Shown here in pieces: positions 18,301-26,376 of a DNA stretch of 64,000 bases. The DNA comes from Fischerella sp. JS2 (lineage in GTDB: Bacteria; Cyanobacteriota; Cyanobacteriia; Cyanobacteriales; Nostocaceae). Within the stretch, counting starts at the first letter, position 1. Every line of letters begins with the position of its first letter. The notes below the pieces were generated by a model. The model saw only the letters and a program-made list of their open reading frames with translations. It was not told the DNA's origin and did not search any database. Where the stretch lies: NCBI RefSeq assembly GCF_032393985.1, contig NZ_CP135918.1, positions 4,775,724-4,839,723 of the forward strand. The letters run 5' to 3'. The position numbers and the translations under genes were made by a program.

Positions 18301-18642
18301 TTGATCGAAGCTGGTGTGTCGCGTCTGCGCCCAATTATGATGACTTCTCTGGCTACTATTGCTGGTACTCTTCCCCTGGCTTTGGGTGTGGGTGCGGGTG
18401 CAGAATATCGTCAACCGATGGGGATTGCGATTTTAGGAGGCTTCACAACATCTACTCTGTTGACACTTCTTGTTGTTCCGGTGCTGTTCAGCTACATTGA
18501 TAATTTCCAAACCTGGATTATCAATACAGTCAAGTATGGCTTTGGGAAAAAACCTCCGCGTTCAGTAGTGGTTGAGGATGAAGTGGTAATTCTGCCATCT
18601 TCGAGCGAAGATCCACCACATCAGTACTCCATCAAAAAATAG
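15379..18642 (+). CDS. RND-family efflux pump inner-membrane permease
   Basis: A 1087-residue AcrB/HAE-type pump: membrane segment 1 near PVPTIVLFLILTLVGWF, two large periplasmic loops, twelve membrane segments, the motif A-like GDDAV/GNLVDDAVVEIENMER region with the intramembrane Asp pair, and a duplicated C-half (GIVTKNSILLVDY). It is driven by protons and exports hydrophobic compounds, with the adaptor gene upstream. Between the two halves (residues about 494-555) there is a poorly conserved insertion ending in HTPPTPHTPHTPPRFHP, encoded by a CT-rich tandem repeat that stays in frame. The same 20-mer occurs inside lysC. Confidence 0.92.
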   Translation: MSFNISAWSIKKPVPTIVLFLILTLVGWFSFNSLGIDINPNIDVPTVRVTVTQPGAGPAELEFQLTKKIEDAIASLGNIDELRSTVTDGNSTTTITFVLGTNTDRATNDVRNAVSQIRQNLPQDINDPIVERVDFSGGPIMSYAVKSDRRSVEELSYLVDQTISRALLAVRGVAQVKRVGGVDREVRVNLDPDRLQSLGITATQVNDQIRALNINLPGGRAEVGGSEQSIRTLGSAKSVDVLKTYEILLPGGGSVLLSSLGTVEDSYAEVRQTARLDNKPVVAFQVLRSTGSVMVTVEEGVKAAIKELEKTLPSDVKLELIFTRADFVRESYQSTIEELIQASVLAVIVILLFLRDWRATLITAVALPLSMIPTFAVQYALGYTLNSMTLLALALAVGNLVDDAVVEIENMERHMAMGKSAWEAAFDSSDEVGLAVIASSATIIAVFLPVAFMGGIPGQFFQPFGVTVAVSTIFSTLVARMVTPMMGAYLLKDKEGNKKATQNEGTKRVIKFWNFKFTLPTLKSTRQDNFSSFTPHTPPTPHTPHTPPRFHPYKSLLQWSLRHKLTTLGIALAFFIASVMLVPFIPKGLVDGGDIGISTLNVELPPGSTLTDTNKVVSQLTNIINKDPLVESVFASEQVNSATLSVKLKSKEAGRKISQLEFEQQIRPQFQQVPGAKISFESAGAVGGRKDLTILLQSENPEALNQAADAVEKQMRTVPGLVEVSSSASLVKPEIVVIPDPQRAADLGVTVQAIARTASLGTIGDNDANLAKFNLSDRQIPIRVQIDPKAREDINTIKNLQVPTQNGSLVPLMSVADISFASGPATINRYDRSRQVSLEANLQGISLGDGLQAVTALPALKNLPPGVKLQNSGDAKIMAEIFGRFGGALALALIFIYAILVLLYNNFLHPLTIMAALPFCLGGTLIGLLIAQKALGLYALIGIVLLLGIVTKNSILLVDYTIINLQEGKTQRQALIEAGVSRLRPIMMTSLATIAGTLPLALGVGAGAEYRQPMGIAILGGFTTSTLLTLLVVPVLFSYIDNFQTWIINTVKYGFGKKPPRSVVVEDEVVILPSSSEDPPHQYSIKK
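16980..17024 (+). repeat. in-frame CT-rich repeat within the RND pump gene
   Basis: Units of CCTCACACTCCCC. The 20-mer CCTCACACTCCCCCCACTCC at 16981-17000 is identical to 41885-41904 inside lysC. It translates as Pro-His-Thr-Pro repeats in the cytoplasmic central loop. Confidence 0.85.
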
Positions 18643-18654
18643 TAGTGAGGGTTT

Positions 18655-18712
18655 GTAGTAAGCACTTTAGTGCTTAAAAATTCAGGACTAAAGTTCTGAC
18701 TACGAACTTTGT
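18655..18712. repeat. dispersed hairpin repeat (AGCACTTTAGTGCT / AGGACTAAAGTTCT)
   Basis: Two linked small palindromes, AGCACTTTAGTGCT and AGGACTAAAGTTCT, flanked by GTAGT/ACTAC arms. This is a common intergenic repeat type in cyanobacteria. It may also serve as the end structure of the RND transcript. Confidence 0.6.
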
Positions 18713-18783
18713 GATCCATCAATTCAAATTTGAAAAACTAGTTGTATAATGGCATTTAGCTTGATTTATGCTAAATGCTAGGC

Positions 18784-18855
18784 GCGGGTGTAATTCAGTG
18801 GTAGAATGTCACCTTCCCAAGGTGAACGTCGTGGGTTCGAGTCCCATCACCCGCT
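18784..18855 (+). tRNA. tRNA-Gly (anticodon CCC)
   Basis: Acceptor stem GCGGGTG (18784-18790) pairs with CACCCGC (18848-18854), discriminator T, no encoded CCA. Anticodon stem TCACC/GGTGA with loop TTCCCAA gives CCC. T-arm GTGGG-TTCGAGT-CCCAT is regular. Confidence 0.93.
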
Positions 18856-19201
18856 TTTGTTATTAAACCGCTAAGACACCAAGAATGCTAAGGGTTCGTA
18901 ACCTTGTTACTTCACTTCGAGCAAAATTAAATCAATAAAGTTAGCATCAAACCATCGTCAACGGAAATTTGCAGATTATTTACTCTTAGAAGGGGATTTT
19001 TCTATAACGGTGGTGGCAGTGAAGTGGAAACATAAAATAAATGCAGTGCTATTAATACAACACTTACAGGAATTTTTAAGATTCAAAAAATGTTGTATTT
19101 ATATTTGATTTTTCGTGTAACTATTTTTTTACTAAATTAACTAATTTTTGTCTACTTTGAGTCATAATAACCAAAACAGTTGCTATTATATCAATCCTAT
19201 C
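18856..19201. other. leader region of the phosphorothioation island
   Basis: AT-rich, 346 bp, starting with a degraded AACCGCTAAGACACCAAGAATG repeat next to the tRNA. No promoter can be pinned down. The tRNA could mark an island edge, but no attachment-site duplication was spotted. Confidence 0.5.
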
Positions 19202-20113
19202 ATGATTCAAACTACTCTGAACTTCAAACATCTTGAAAATCCAGTCATTCCAATATTTGCCAACCATGAAACTTTTCACCCTCGTTTTGGTTGGCTGAAA
19301 AAAGGATTTGATGCAGCTAAGAGAAATCCAGGTATTTTTTTACAAGATGATGCTCCTGTACGTTTAGGTGTTGGTAAAAATATGGTACGCGCTATTCGTT
19401 ATTGGTGTAGTGCATTCAAGATACTTGATAAAAATAATTCACCAACAATGTTTGGGGAAAAACTTTTAGGAAACAATGGATGGGACTGTTATTTAGAAGA
19501 TCCGGCATCATTATGGTTGTTACATTGGAATTTGTTAAAACCTACTTGTGAAGCGGCTGCTTGGTATTATATTTTTAATGTTTTTCGTGATTTAGATTTT
19601 ACCAAAGAAGATATTTTCGCAGGTCTGAAAGATTATATAAATAATTTCAACAAAACTATTGCTGACTCTTCTTTCATTAAAGATGTAAATTGTATTTTAA
19701 GAATGTATGCAGCACAAGATTTTCTTAGAGACAATACCCCCATTGAAGATTCTATTGATTGTCCTTTTAACGAACTTGGTTTGATTCGTCATTTTGGGAA
19801 AAATTATCAATTTAAAATTGGTACTAAGGCGAATTTACCAGCAGAAATTATAGTAGCTACTTGTTTAGAATACGCTAGTCGAGTCTGTCAGGGAAGAAAC
19901 ACAATTAATATTCCTAGTCTACTTTATGATGAAGGTAGTCCGGGGATGGTGTTTAAATTGACAGAAAATATTTTATGTGCAGCTATTGAGACGGTTGCTA
20001 GAAAATTTGATGCAATAGTTCTTTCTGATACTGCTGGCTTAATTCAGTTATCTTTACCTGATGAACCAGAGATTTTAGCTGACGAAATTTTAGAGCAATA
20101 TTATAATTCTTGA
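19202..20113 (+). CDS. sspB: DUF4007 protein, SspB-like DNA phosphorothioation component
   Basis: A 303-residue protein matching DUF4007 over its length: FANHETFHPRFGWLKKGFDA at the start, then VRLGVGKNMVRAIRYWCSAF, a central helical region and a C-terminal winged-helix-like part. DUF4007 proteins accompany DNA phosphorothioation genes; in the SspABCD system the DUF4007 member SspB is the DNA nickase. I chose ATG 19202 because the family begins close to this point; a TTG at 19148 would add 18 unlikely residues. No strong RBS is visible for either. The next gene begins 4 bp after its stop, a tight operon. Confidence 0.72.
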   Translation: MIQTTLNFKHLENPVIPIFANHETFHPRFGWLKKGFDAAKRNPGIFLQDDAPVRLGVGKNMVRAIRYWCSAFKILDKNNSPTMFGEKLLGNNGWDCYLEDPASLWLLHWNLLKPTCEAAAWYYIFNVFRDLDFTKEDIFAGLKDYINNFNKTIADSSFIKDVNCILRMYAAQDFLRDNTPIEDSIDCPFNELGLIRHFGKNYQFKIGTKANLPAEIIVATCLEYASRVCQGRNTINIPSLLYDEGSPGMVFKLTENILCAAIETVARKFDAIVLSDTAGLIQLSLPDEPEILADEILEQYYNS

Positions 20114-20117
20114 GCAA

Positions 20118-22349
20118 ATGAGTAAGATTATGACTAATCAAAAGCTATCCCATTATTTTAGTCTTCAGCGTCGCTATTCTCGTTCCATTAATTTAGAAAG
20201 AGATTTAGATAGTGTGGAAGCTTTAGAGGGTTATGTGCTGACTAAAAGAGCAATTGATTCTCTAGGACGTATTCTAACTAATTTTAATTCTGATGAAGGA
20301 AATAGAGCTTGGACATTAACTAGTGTTTATGGTACAGGGAAATCTGCTTTTGCTCATTATTTAATTTCTCTGGCTGCTAATTCACAAAATAGAATGCACA
20401 TTAAAGCTTTACCGATCGCTGAAGAGAAATTAGGTAGAGATAGTGAGATTTATCAATTAATTCAAGAGAAAATTAACCCAAAAGGATTAATTAGGGCTGT
20501 GGCTACGGGACAAAGAGAACCAATTAGCCATACCATTATTAGAGCTTTGTTAACAGGTGTTGATAATTTTTGGACTGCTAACCAAAGGAACAAAATTAAT
20601 GTTATCCGTCAGTTAGTAGATTTAGAAGCAGAAATTAATGATGGTGGAAAAGTTGATAGTAAAGAAATTCCTAATTTAGTATTAGAAGTTGCAAAGGAAT
20701 CTAAAAGTGGAATTTTCCTAGTTATTGATGAATTGGGTAAAAATTTAGAGTATGCTGCTCATGCTCAAGGTACTGAAGATTTATATGTTTTACAACAGTT
20801 AGCTGAATTACCAAAAAATAGTAAAACTCCTATTTATATTTTAGGTATTTTACATCAGGCATTTGCAGAATATAGTCAACGATTAGCAACTGTTCAACGC
20901 CATGAATGGGCAAAGATTCAGGGACGATTTGAGGATATTCCGTTTACAGAATCCTCTGGACAAATGATGGGTTTGATTGGACAAGCAATTGACTCTTCAG
21001 CAGCAGAAAATATAAGTTGTGCTATTAATAGTTACTCCCAGGAGTGGTGGCAATATTTAGAATCTACAATTGTAGACGAAGAAGTAACTGAGCAAGTGAT
21101 TAAAGAAGTTTACCCATTACATCCTTTATCTGCTTTAGTTTTACCTACTCTTTGTCAACGTTATGCTCAAAATGACCGTTCTTTATTTACATTTTTAACT
21201 AGTAGTGAACCTTTATCTTTTCGTAATTTCTTAGAAGAAGTCACGGTGAAAAATGATATTTTGCCAAGTCTGAAATTAGAGCGAGTTTATGACTATTTTA
21301 TTGAAGCCGCAGGAATGGGTTTAGCTTCTCGTCCTAATTTGCAAAGATGGGTAGAAATTCAAGATTTAATTAATGATGCTAAACGCTTAGAAGAAGATAG
21401 TCTCAAGGTACTAAAAACAATCGGAATTTTGAACTTAATTACGGTTACGGGTTCAATGAGGGCGACCATAACTTTAGTTTCGTTAGCTATGTGCGATCGC
21501 CCTTCAGCAGAACAGATTAATTATTGGCAACAAATTATTGATAAATTACTCAAGCAGAATTTAATTACTCATCGTCGTCAATTAGATGAATTGCGGATTT
21601 GGCAAGGTTCTGATTTTAATGTTGATGGTGAGTTAAGTACATATATAGAACAAGAGCGATCGCCTTTAGTTAAGCTATTATCTGTGCATCGTCCTCTGAA
21701 ACCTTTAGTCGCCCAACGTCACAGCTATCAAACTGGAACTTTACGTTATTTTGAACGCCATTATTTAGATAATTCCCAGGATTTAAGTCAGTTAAGTTGC
21801 AGTAGTGTAGATGCAGATGGTTTTGTCGGATATTGGGTAGATGATGAAGTTCCGAGTTCTGTTCCTGACACAACTAGTGATGGTAAACCATTGGTGATTT
21901 TGAGTGCGGCTAATTTAGATATTTTGCGAATTCGTACTCTGGAATTTGTGGCTTTAAATAATATCAAAAAAACCGCTAAAGAGTTACAAACTGATGGAGT
22001 AGCGAGAAAAGAGGTAAATTATCGCGCTAAAGAAGCTGAACAATTTTTAGATGAAACCCTCAATCAATCCTTTAGTATTGAGGAAAATCAGCAATGTTGG
22101 ATTCAAGGACAAATCGCAACACTCAACAATATTACTGATTTTAATAGTAAGCTTTCTGATATTTGCGATCGCGTTTATCATCGTAGTGCAATTTTGTGGA
22201 ATGAATTAATTAACCGTCGAGATTTAACCTCTCAAGGGGCGAAAGCAAGACGCGAATTAATTCAAGCAATGTTGGAACACCAATATGAAGAGAGATTGGG
22301 TTTAGAAGGTTATGGTCCGCGGAAGTTAGTATGTATTATTCCCTGTTAG
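20118..22349 (+). CDS. sspC: large P-loop ATPase, SspC/BrxC-like, N-terminal part
   Basis: A 743-residue product with a Walker A-like VYGTGKSAF (about 70-78; K75) and Walker B IFLVIDELGKNLE (D204, E205). Layout resembles the large ATPases of BREX (BrxC/PglY) and of SspC. Its last recognisable stretch EERLGLEGYGPRK is followed by an out-of-frame tail (LVCIIPC) and stop, while the next reading frame continues the expected family sequence (MYYSLLEETGIHR). The two therefore look like halves of one protein of about 1,170 residues. Alternatives: a split two-subunit version, with GGAAG five bases before the second ATG as its RBS, or a sequencing error. Confidence 0.72.
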   Translation: MSKIMTNQKLSHYFSLQRRYSRSINLERDLDSVEALEGYVLTKRAIDSLGRILTNFNSDEGNRAWTLTSVYGTGKSAFAHYLISLAANSQNRMHIKALPIAEEKLGRDSEIYQLIQEKINPKGLIRAVATGQREPISHTIIRALLTGVDNFWTANQRNKINVIRQLVDLEAEINDGGKVDSKEIPNLVLEVAKESKSGIFLVIDELGKNLEYAAHAQGTEDLYVLQQLAELPKNSKTPIYILGILHQAFAEYSQRLATVQRHEWAKIQGRFEDIPFTESSGQMMGLIGQAIDSSAAENISCAINSYSQEWWQYLESTIVDEEVTEQVIKEVYPLHPLSALVLPTLCQRYAQNDRSLFTFLTSSEPLSFRNFLEEVTVKNDILPSLKLERVYDYFIEAAGMGLASRPNLQRWVEIQDLINDAKRLEEDSLKVLKTIGILNLITVTGSMRATITLVSLAMCDRPSAEQINYWQQIIDKLLKQNLITHRRQLDELRIWQGSDFNVDGELSTYIEQERSPLVKLLSVHRPLKPLVAQRHSYQTGTLRYFERHYLDNSQDLSQLSCSSVDADGFVGYWVDDEVPSSVPDTTSDGKPLVILSAANLDILRIRTLEFVALNNIKKTAKELQTDGVARKEVNYRAKEAEQFLDETLNQSFSIEENQQCWIQGQIATLNNITDFNSKLSDICDRVYHRSAILWNELINRRDLTSQGAKARRELIQAMLEHQYEERLGLEGYGPRKLVCIIPC

Positions 22350-23638
22350 AAGAAACAGGGATTCATCGCCAGGAAGATGAAAATTGGGACTTTTATCCAC
22401 CATCTGAAAATTCGGGTTTGAATTCTCTGTGGGAAGCGGTGGAGAATTTTTGTTTAGCCGCCACAGAAAAAAGCCAAAGTTTTGATTTACTCTATCAATA
22501 TTTAGTAGCACCTCCCTATGGTGTGAAACAAGGTGCAGTTCCTGTAATTTTAGCGGCGGTATTGTTGTATCACGCTGATGATTTGGGGCTTTATCAAGAT
22601 GGAACATTTATTCCTGTATTGGGAACAGAACATTTTGAATTATTAGTAAAATATCCTGAACGATTTGCAGTTAAATATTTTGCAGTCGTCGGCTTAAGGG
22701 CGGAAGTATTCAAAGAATTAGAAGTTATTTTACGCAATCCGCAGATCAAAAAATTGGGGAAAGTGCGTAACGCTACTTTATTAACAGTGGTGACTCCGCT
22801 TTATCAATTTGTGAAAAAACTGCCGAAATATACTCAACAAACCCGACGGCTTGCAGATGAACCCAGAGCGATTTTAAAGGCGTTACAAACTACAGTTGAA
22901 CCGGATGAATTGTTGTTTAAAGCTTTACCAGCAGCTTGTAATTTACCTGCAATTGGGACTGAAACTGGGGATGATGGTGTGACGGCGAGAACTTTACGAA
23001 CTAAGTTAGTTCACGCCTTAAGAGACATTCATACAGCTTATGATCATTTATTAAGTGATTGCCAAAAACTGATTTATGAAGCCTTTGGTGTGAGAAGTCA
23101 AGAAACAAAACTGCGGGAAGATTTGCGAGTCAGGGCGAATTATTTAGCGGGAAAATGTATTGAACCTTTACTCAAACGCTTTATTCGTGCTGCATCGGAT
23201 GAAACCAAGAGTGATTCTCAGTGGTTGGAAGCTTTAGTGATGATTGTCGCAGATAAACCTGCTGAGTCGTGGACAGATGATGATGCAGTTGCATTTGAAA
23301 TGAAGTTAGCGGATTTGGTGCGACGGTTTAAGAATTTGGAAGCTTTGCAAAAGGAAGTCGCCGCCAAAGGGGAAGGTTTTGAAGCCCGACGAATTACCAT
23401 CACTCGTCCCGATGGTAATGATATCAATCGAATGGTATGGGTAGATCATAAAAGAGAGTCGCAAGTTGAGAAGATTGTTGACGAAATTTTAGCGAATTTA
23501 CCTGACGATCAGCAGTTAAGACAGGCGATTTTGGCAAAGTTAAGTGAAAGGATTTTAAGTTCTGATTTGCCAGAGACAGTTACGAAGATTGGGGACAAGG
23601 GAAATGATGAAAATATCAAGGGGAAAAAATTAGGTTAG
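22331..23638 (+). CDS. C-terminal part of the same SspC/BrxC-like ATPase, in a different frame
   Basis: A 435-residue frame overlapping the N-terminal part by 19 bases. It opens MYYSLLEETGIHRQEDENWD, which follows naturally on the previous frame's GYGPRK. The middle is helical (LPKYTQQTRRLADEPRAILK, LRTKLVHALRDIHTAYDHLL) and it ends with a charged tail. No separate catalytic motif is seen. It is read as the downstream half of a frameshifted gene, or as a separately translated subunit. Confidence 0.65.
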   Translation: MYYSLLEETGIHRQEDENWDFYPPSENSGLNSLWEAVENFCLAATEKSQSFDLLYQYLVAPPYGVKQGAVPVILAAVLLYHADDLGLYQDGTFIPVLGTEHFELLVKYPERFAVKYFAVVGLRAEVFKELEVILRNPQIKKLGKVRNATLLTVVTPLYQFVKKLPKYTQQTRRLADEPRAILKALQTTVEPDELLFKALPAACNLPAIGTETGDDGVTARTLRTKLVHALRDIHTAYDHLLSDCQKLIYEAFGVRSQETKLREDLRVRANYLAGKCIEPLLKRFIRAASDETKSDSQWLEALVMIVADKPAESWTDDDAVAFEMKLADLVRRFKNLEALQKEVAAKGEGFEARRITITRPDGNDINRMVWVDHKRESQVEKIVDEILANLPDDQQLRQAILAKLSERILSSDLPETVTKIGDKGNDENIKGKKLG

Positions 23639-23672
23639 AAGAAGCATTATTGTGTGGAAAGAGAACAAAATA

Positions 23673-23705
23673 AGATCCCCGACTTCTTAAAGAAGTCGGG
23701 GATCT
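23673..23705. repeat. palindromic repeat family B (AGATCCCCGACTT...AAGTCGGGGATCT), copy 1
   Basis: Near-perfect foldback AGATCCCCGACTTCTT/AAGAAGTCGGGGATCT. Other copies: 25241-25274, 39945-39977, 40231-40263. This copy could also terminate the ATPase transcript. Confidence 0.85.
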
Positions 23706-23729
23706 GAGCCTCTCAAATCTACTGATGAT

Positions 23730-24701
23730 TTATCCTTGTTGTTGATTTAACCAAGTTTCCAAATCAGCAACATTAGAAAAATCTAGTAATGCTTCCCCTA
23801 AATTCTCTAATTGTTCGATCGATAATTCTTGAATTTGCTCAATTAATGATTGATTAATTTCCCCAATACGGCGATTGAGTAGACGTATAACTAGACGTTG
23901 TTCTCCTTATTTATTTCCTTCCCATACAGCTTGTTCTCTATCTCGTTGATAAAGTGGTTCTAATCGCATAATTAACTCCCGATCGTCTGTTTCTAATTCT
24001 TGATTGACTCCTAAGTTTTCGCGCAAGTTGTAAACTAATTCGAGGGTTGCTTTCTGGTATGGATGATTTAATGGTAACGCTTGCAATTCGATAATTGCTT
24101 GTGACTGCACGCTTCCCCTACCCAAAAGCCTTAACCATAAAGTTTCTGGTGTTTGCGGTAGTTAGTGGATGGCGACAATTGCTGTCCGCAGTGCTTTAGG
24201 AAGAAAATGTACTCCGGATAACCAATCTGCTTTTTGCATAGTTCCAAAACTAGATAATCTAGTTTCGGATACCGTTGGAGTCAGAATCCACAACTTAGGA
24301 ATTTCTGAGTCCTGAAGTTTGGTTTTATTGGCTTTGGCTTCTCGTCGTAAGAAAGCTTTAACTTCTAATAATTTGAGAATACAGTCGCAGATTTCATCAC
24401 CAGAAGCTGGATTACGGAATGGTGAGCCAGCGACGGGAACGCAGGGGGTTTCCCCCATGAGCGACTGGCGAACCCGTAAGGGTTCTATTATTGCAGGATT
24501 TTCGGCAAATCTTCCTAGCAAACCCAGGATTTGTAAGTCAGAGTTTTGCTGTTTGTTAGATGTGAATAGAACATCTATTTCTTTAATTTCTCCTGAGACT
24601 TTTTCTGAGGCTTTGACTTCGCCGTAATTTTTTAGTAATTCTTCCAGATAGTCTTTGGCGAATTTATCATGGATAAAGCGCGTCACGTCGCTTTGCTCCA
24701 A
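23730..24701 (-). pseudogene. decayed DUF4351-tailed gene with two in-frame stop codons
   Basis: One continuous minus-strand frame interrupted by TAA at 24162-24164 and TAA at 23907-23909. Before the first stop it reads DKFAKDYLEELLKNYGEVKA ... KLWILTPTVSETRLSSFG; after it LPQTPETLWLRLLGRGSVQS; after the second GEQRLVIRLLNRRIGEINQS and the DUF4351-type ending IEQLENLGEALLDFSNVAD. The first stop fits CAA to TAA. Near 24420-24485 a foreign repeat has inserted in frame (RQSLMGETPCVPVAGSP). The family is common in cyanobacteria, function unproven (nuclease or transposase-like has been suggested for related groups). It splits the ssp genes. Confidence 0.8.
24420..24485. repeat. short dispersed repeat inserted within the decayed gene
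   Basis: GC-rich stretch with a foldback around GGGGGTTTCCCCC, disrupting the otherwise family-like protein NPAIIEP...FRNPASGDEI. It stays in frame. Confidence 0.6.
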
Positions 24702-24911
24702 ATTTAAAATTTTACCCTGAGCGTAGTCTAAGGGTCAAAATTCAAAATTAATCATCCTCTGAAATCCTGAGTTAGTGCGATCGCTTACGGAAGCACCTGA
24801 CTTTTTACGGGATCTGGAAAACCTCTCTCTAATTCTCTCTCCTGCGAGGCTACGGTGTACACAGAAGTCAGAAAAACTTGATTTAAATTGACTTGAAAAG
24901 CTTAGAATCAC

Positions 24912-24977
24912 AACCTCACCCCCAGCCCCTCTCCGAACTCGCAAAGAGGGGTGTTCGATAGGGCGGGGTGAGGTTTT
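24912..24977. repeat. dispersed hairpin repeat, copy 2 (CCTCACCCC...GGGGTGAGG)
   Basis: AACCTCACCCCCAGCCCCTC to GGGCGGGGTGAGGTTTT, related to the copy at 2664-2726. Confidence 0.75.
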
Positions 24978-25060
24978 TCATTATAAGTGATTAATCGAAA
25001 TCAAGATAAAATCTCATAAAATTCCGAAAATGGTAGATTTTAGTTAATTAAACGCTTTAA

Positions 25061-25160
25061 ATCAAGTTTTTTAAATTGTAATTCAACTTTTTGAGCCGTA
25101 AATCAAGTTTCTGAGTTGTAAACTAAGTTTCTGAGTCGGAAATCAAGTTTTTGAGTCGTA
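25061..25160. repeat. tandem array of five 20-bp units
   Basis: Exactly five units of 20 bp, consensus AATCAAGTTTCTGAGTCGTA with a few substitutions each, and no spacers. It lies in a 770-bp noncoding stretch (24720-25488) about 330 bp before the PP-loop ATPase gene. The remainder of that stretch holds two dispersed repeats and AT-rich promoter sequence. Not a CRISPR: no spacers. Confidence 0.85.
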
Positions 25161-25240
25161 AACCTGTTATTGTCCGAAAATTTGGCAACGCGATCGCAAA
25201 CAAATGAGATAGCGATACCTACAATAAGTTTGAGAGAAGC

Positions 25241-25274
25241 AGACCCCCGACTTTGTGAAAGTTGTCGGGGATCT
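25241..25274. repeat. palindromic repeat family B, copy 2
   Basis: AGACCCCCGACTTTGTGAAA then GTTGTCGGGGATCT; a slightly degraded copy of the 23673 palindrome. The two copies enclose the decayed gene and the 20-bp array. Confidence 0.8.
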
Positions 25275-25488
25275 TGTTTACGAATAATTTAGGAATGACT
25301 ATGTAAGTTTTAAGTAAGGTATAAAAGCGTAATTGCCCAGTTTATATAAGTTTATATAAATATAATGCTATCAGTAATTTTACGAAGTGCTTTTAACATT
25401 TGTATAAAAATGCTACACATTACTTTTTAAAATTTGCTAAGATACTAGCATTCTTAATATATTTGCCAAAAAGCACTAAGAAACAAGC

Positions 25489-26289
25489 ATGGCAGAGAGC
25501 AAAGTTAGACACATATTAGGACTTTCTGGGGGAAAGGATAGCACAGCTTTAGCGGTATTACTACATAAGGAAATTCCAGAGATGGAATATTTTTTTTGTG
25601 ATACCCATAAAGAATTACCGGAAACTTACGAATATCTTGACCGCATTAAAGCCCGTTTGGGGATTAAAATTCATTATCTCAGTGACAAACGAGGCTTTGA
25701 CCATTGGTTAGCGATTCATGATGGTTTATTACCTTCACCCCAAATGCGTTGGTGTACGGTGAAGATGAAAATTAAGCCTTTAGAGGATTTTGTGGGGGAT
25801 GATGAGGCTGTTAGTTACATTGGCATTCGTGCTGATGAAAATCGTGATGGTTATATTTCCACTAAACCTAATATTAAACCTGTGTTTCCGTTTAAGGAAA
25901 GGGGTTTAGTTAAGGCTGATATTATTCGGCTATTAGAAGATAGTGGAATTGGACTCCCTGACTATTATCGCTGGCGCAGTCGTTCTGGGTGTTTTTTCTG
26001 TTTCTTCCAACGCAAGTATGAATGGGTAATGTTAGCGCAGGAACATCCTGATTTATTTCAAAAGGCTGTTGAGTATGAATCAAATCATGCTGATGGTAGA
26101 ACCTATACTTGGACTGATGGGGAAAGTTTATTGCAGCTTCTAGAACGCAAGGATGAAATTATTGCTCCACATGAGAAGTTAATGGTTAAAGAGAAAAAGA
26201 CGGCTTTTAATCTTCATTTGGTTGAAGCATTAGAAGAAAGTTTAAATCAAGAAAAAGAAGATTTACCTTGTTTAGTTTGTCATTTATGA
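25489..26289 (+). CDS. sspD: PP-loop ATP pyrophosphatase / PAPS-reductase-like protein (SspD/DndC-like)
   Basis: A 266-residue protein with the PP-loop SGGKDST (13-19), the family strand YFFCDTHKELPETYEYL, and cysteines C89, C168, C171, plus a C-terminal C261-x2-C264 that could hold an iron-sulfur cluster. SspD and DndC activate the DNA backbone by adenylation so that sulfur from a cysteine desulfurase replaces a non-bridging oxygen. In known loci sspB, sspC and sspD are contiguous; here 1.85 kb of decayed DNA lies between sspC and this gene. The alternative is a PAPS reductase of sulfate assimilation, but the neighbours argue for DNA modification. Confidence 0.75.
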   Translation: MAESKVRHILGLSGGKDSTALAVLLHKEIPEMEYFFCDTHKELPETYEYLDRIKARLGIKIHYLSDKRGFDHWLAIHDGLLPSPQMRWCTVKMKIKPLEDFVGDDEAVSYIGIRADENRDGYISTKPNIKPVFPFKERGLVKADIIRLLEDSGIGLPDYYRWRSRSGCFFCFFQRKYEWVMLAQEHPDLFQKAVEYESNHADGRTYTWTDGESLLQLLERKDEIIAPHEKLMVKEKKTAFNLHLVEALEESLNQEKEDLPCLVCHL

Positions 26290-26376
26290 TTCTCACCAAT
26301 ATTAAATATTCTATTTTGATTATCAAGAGTTAGTGCGATCGCGCCCAACTCCTGTATCTTTTATTTTCTAAACTTG

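Noticed and set aside
18784-19201. tRNA-Gly as an attachment site of an integrative element
   Set aside because: No duplicated tRNA 3' end and no integrase were seen in the island; the nearby recombinase homologue at 43 kb lacks catalytic residues.
22331-22349. programmed -1 or +1 frameshifting in the ATPase gene
   Set aside because: No slippery heptamer and no evident downstream stem-loop at the overlap; a mutation or gene split is simpler.
23907-24125. 72-codon ORF as a separate gene
   Set aside because: It is the middle piece of one frame interrupted by two stops; its upstream and downstream text belongs to the same protein family.
25061-25160. tandem array as a CRISPR
   Set aside because: Units are contiguous with no spacers and no cas genes are nearby.
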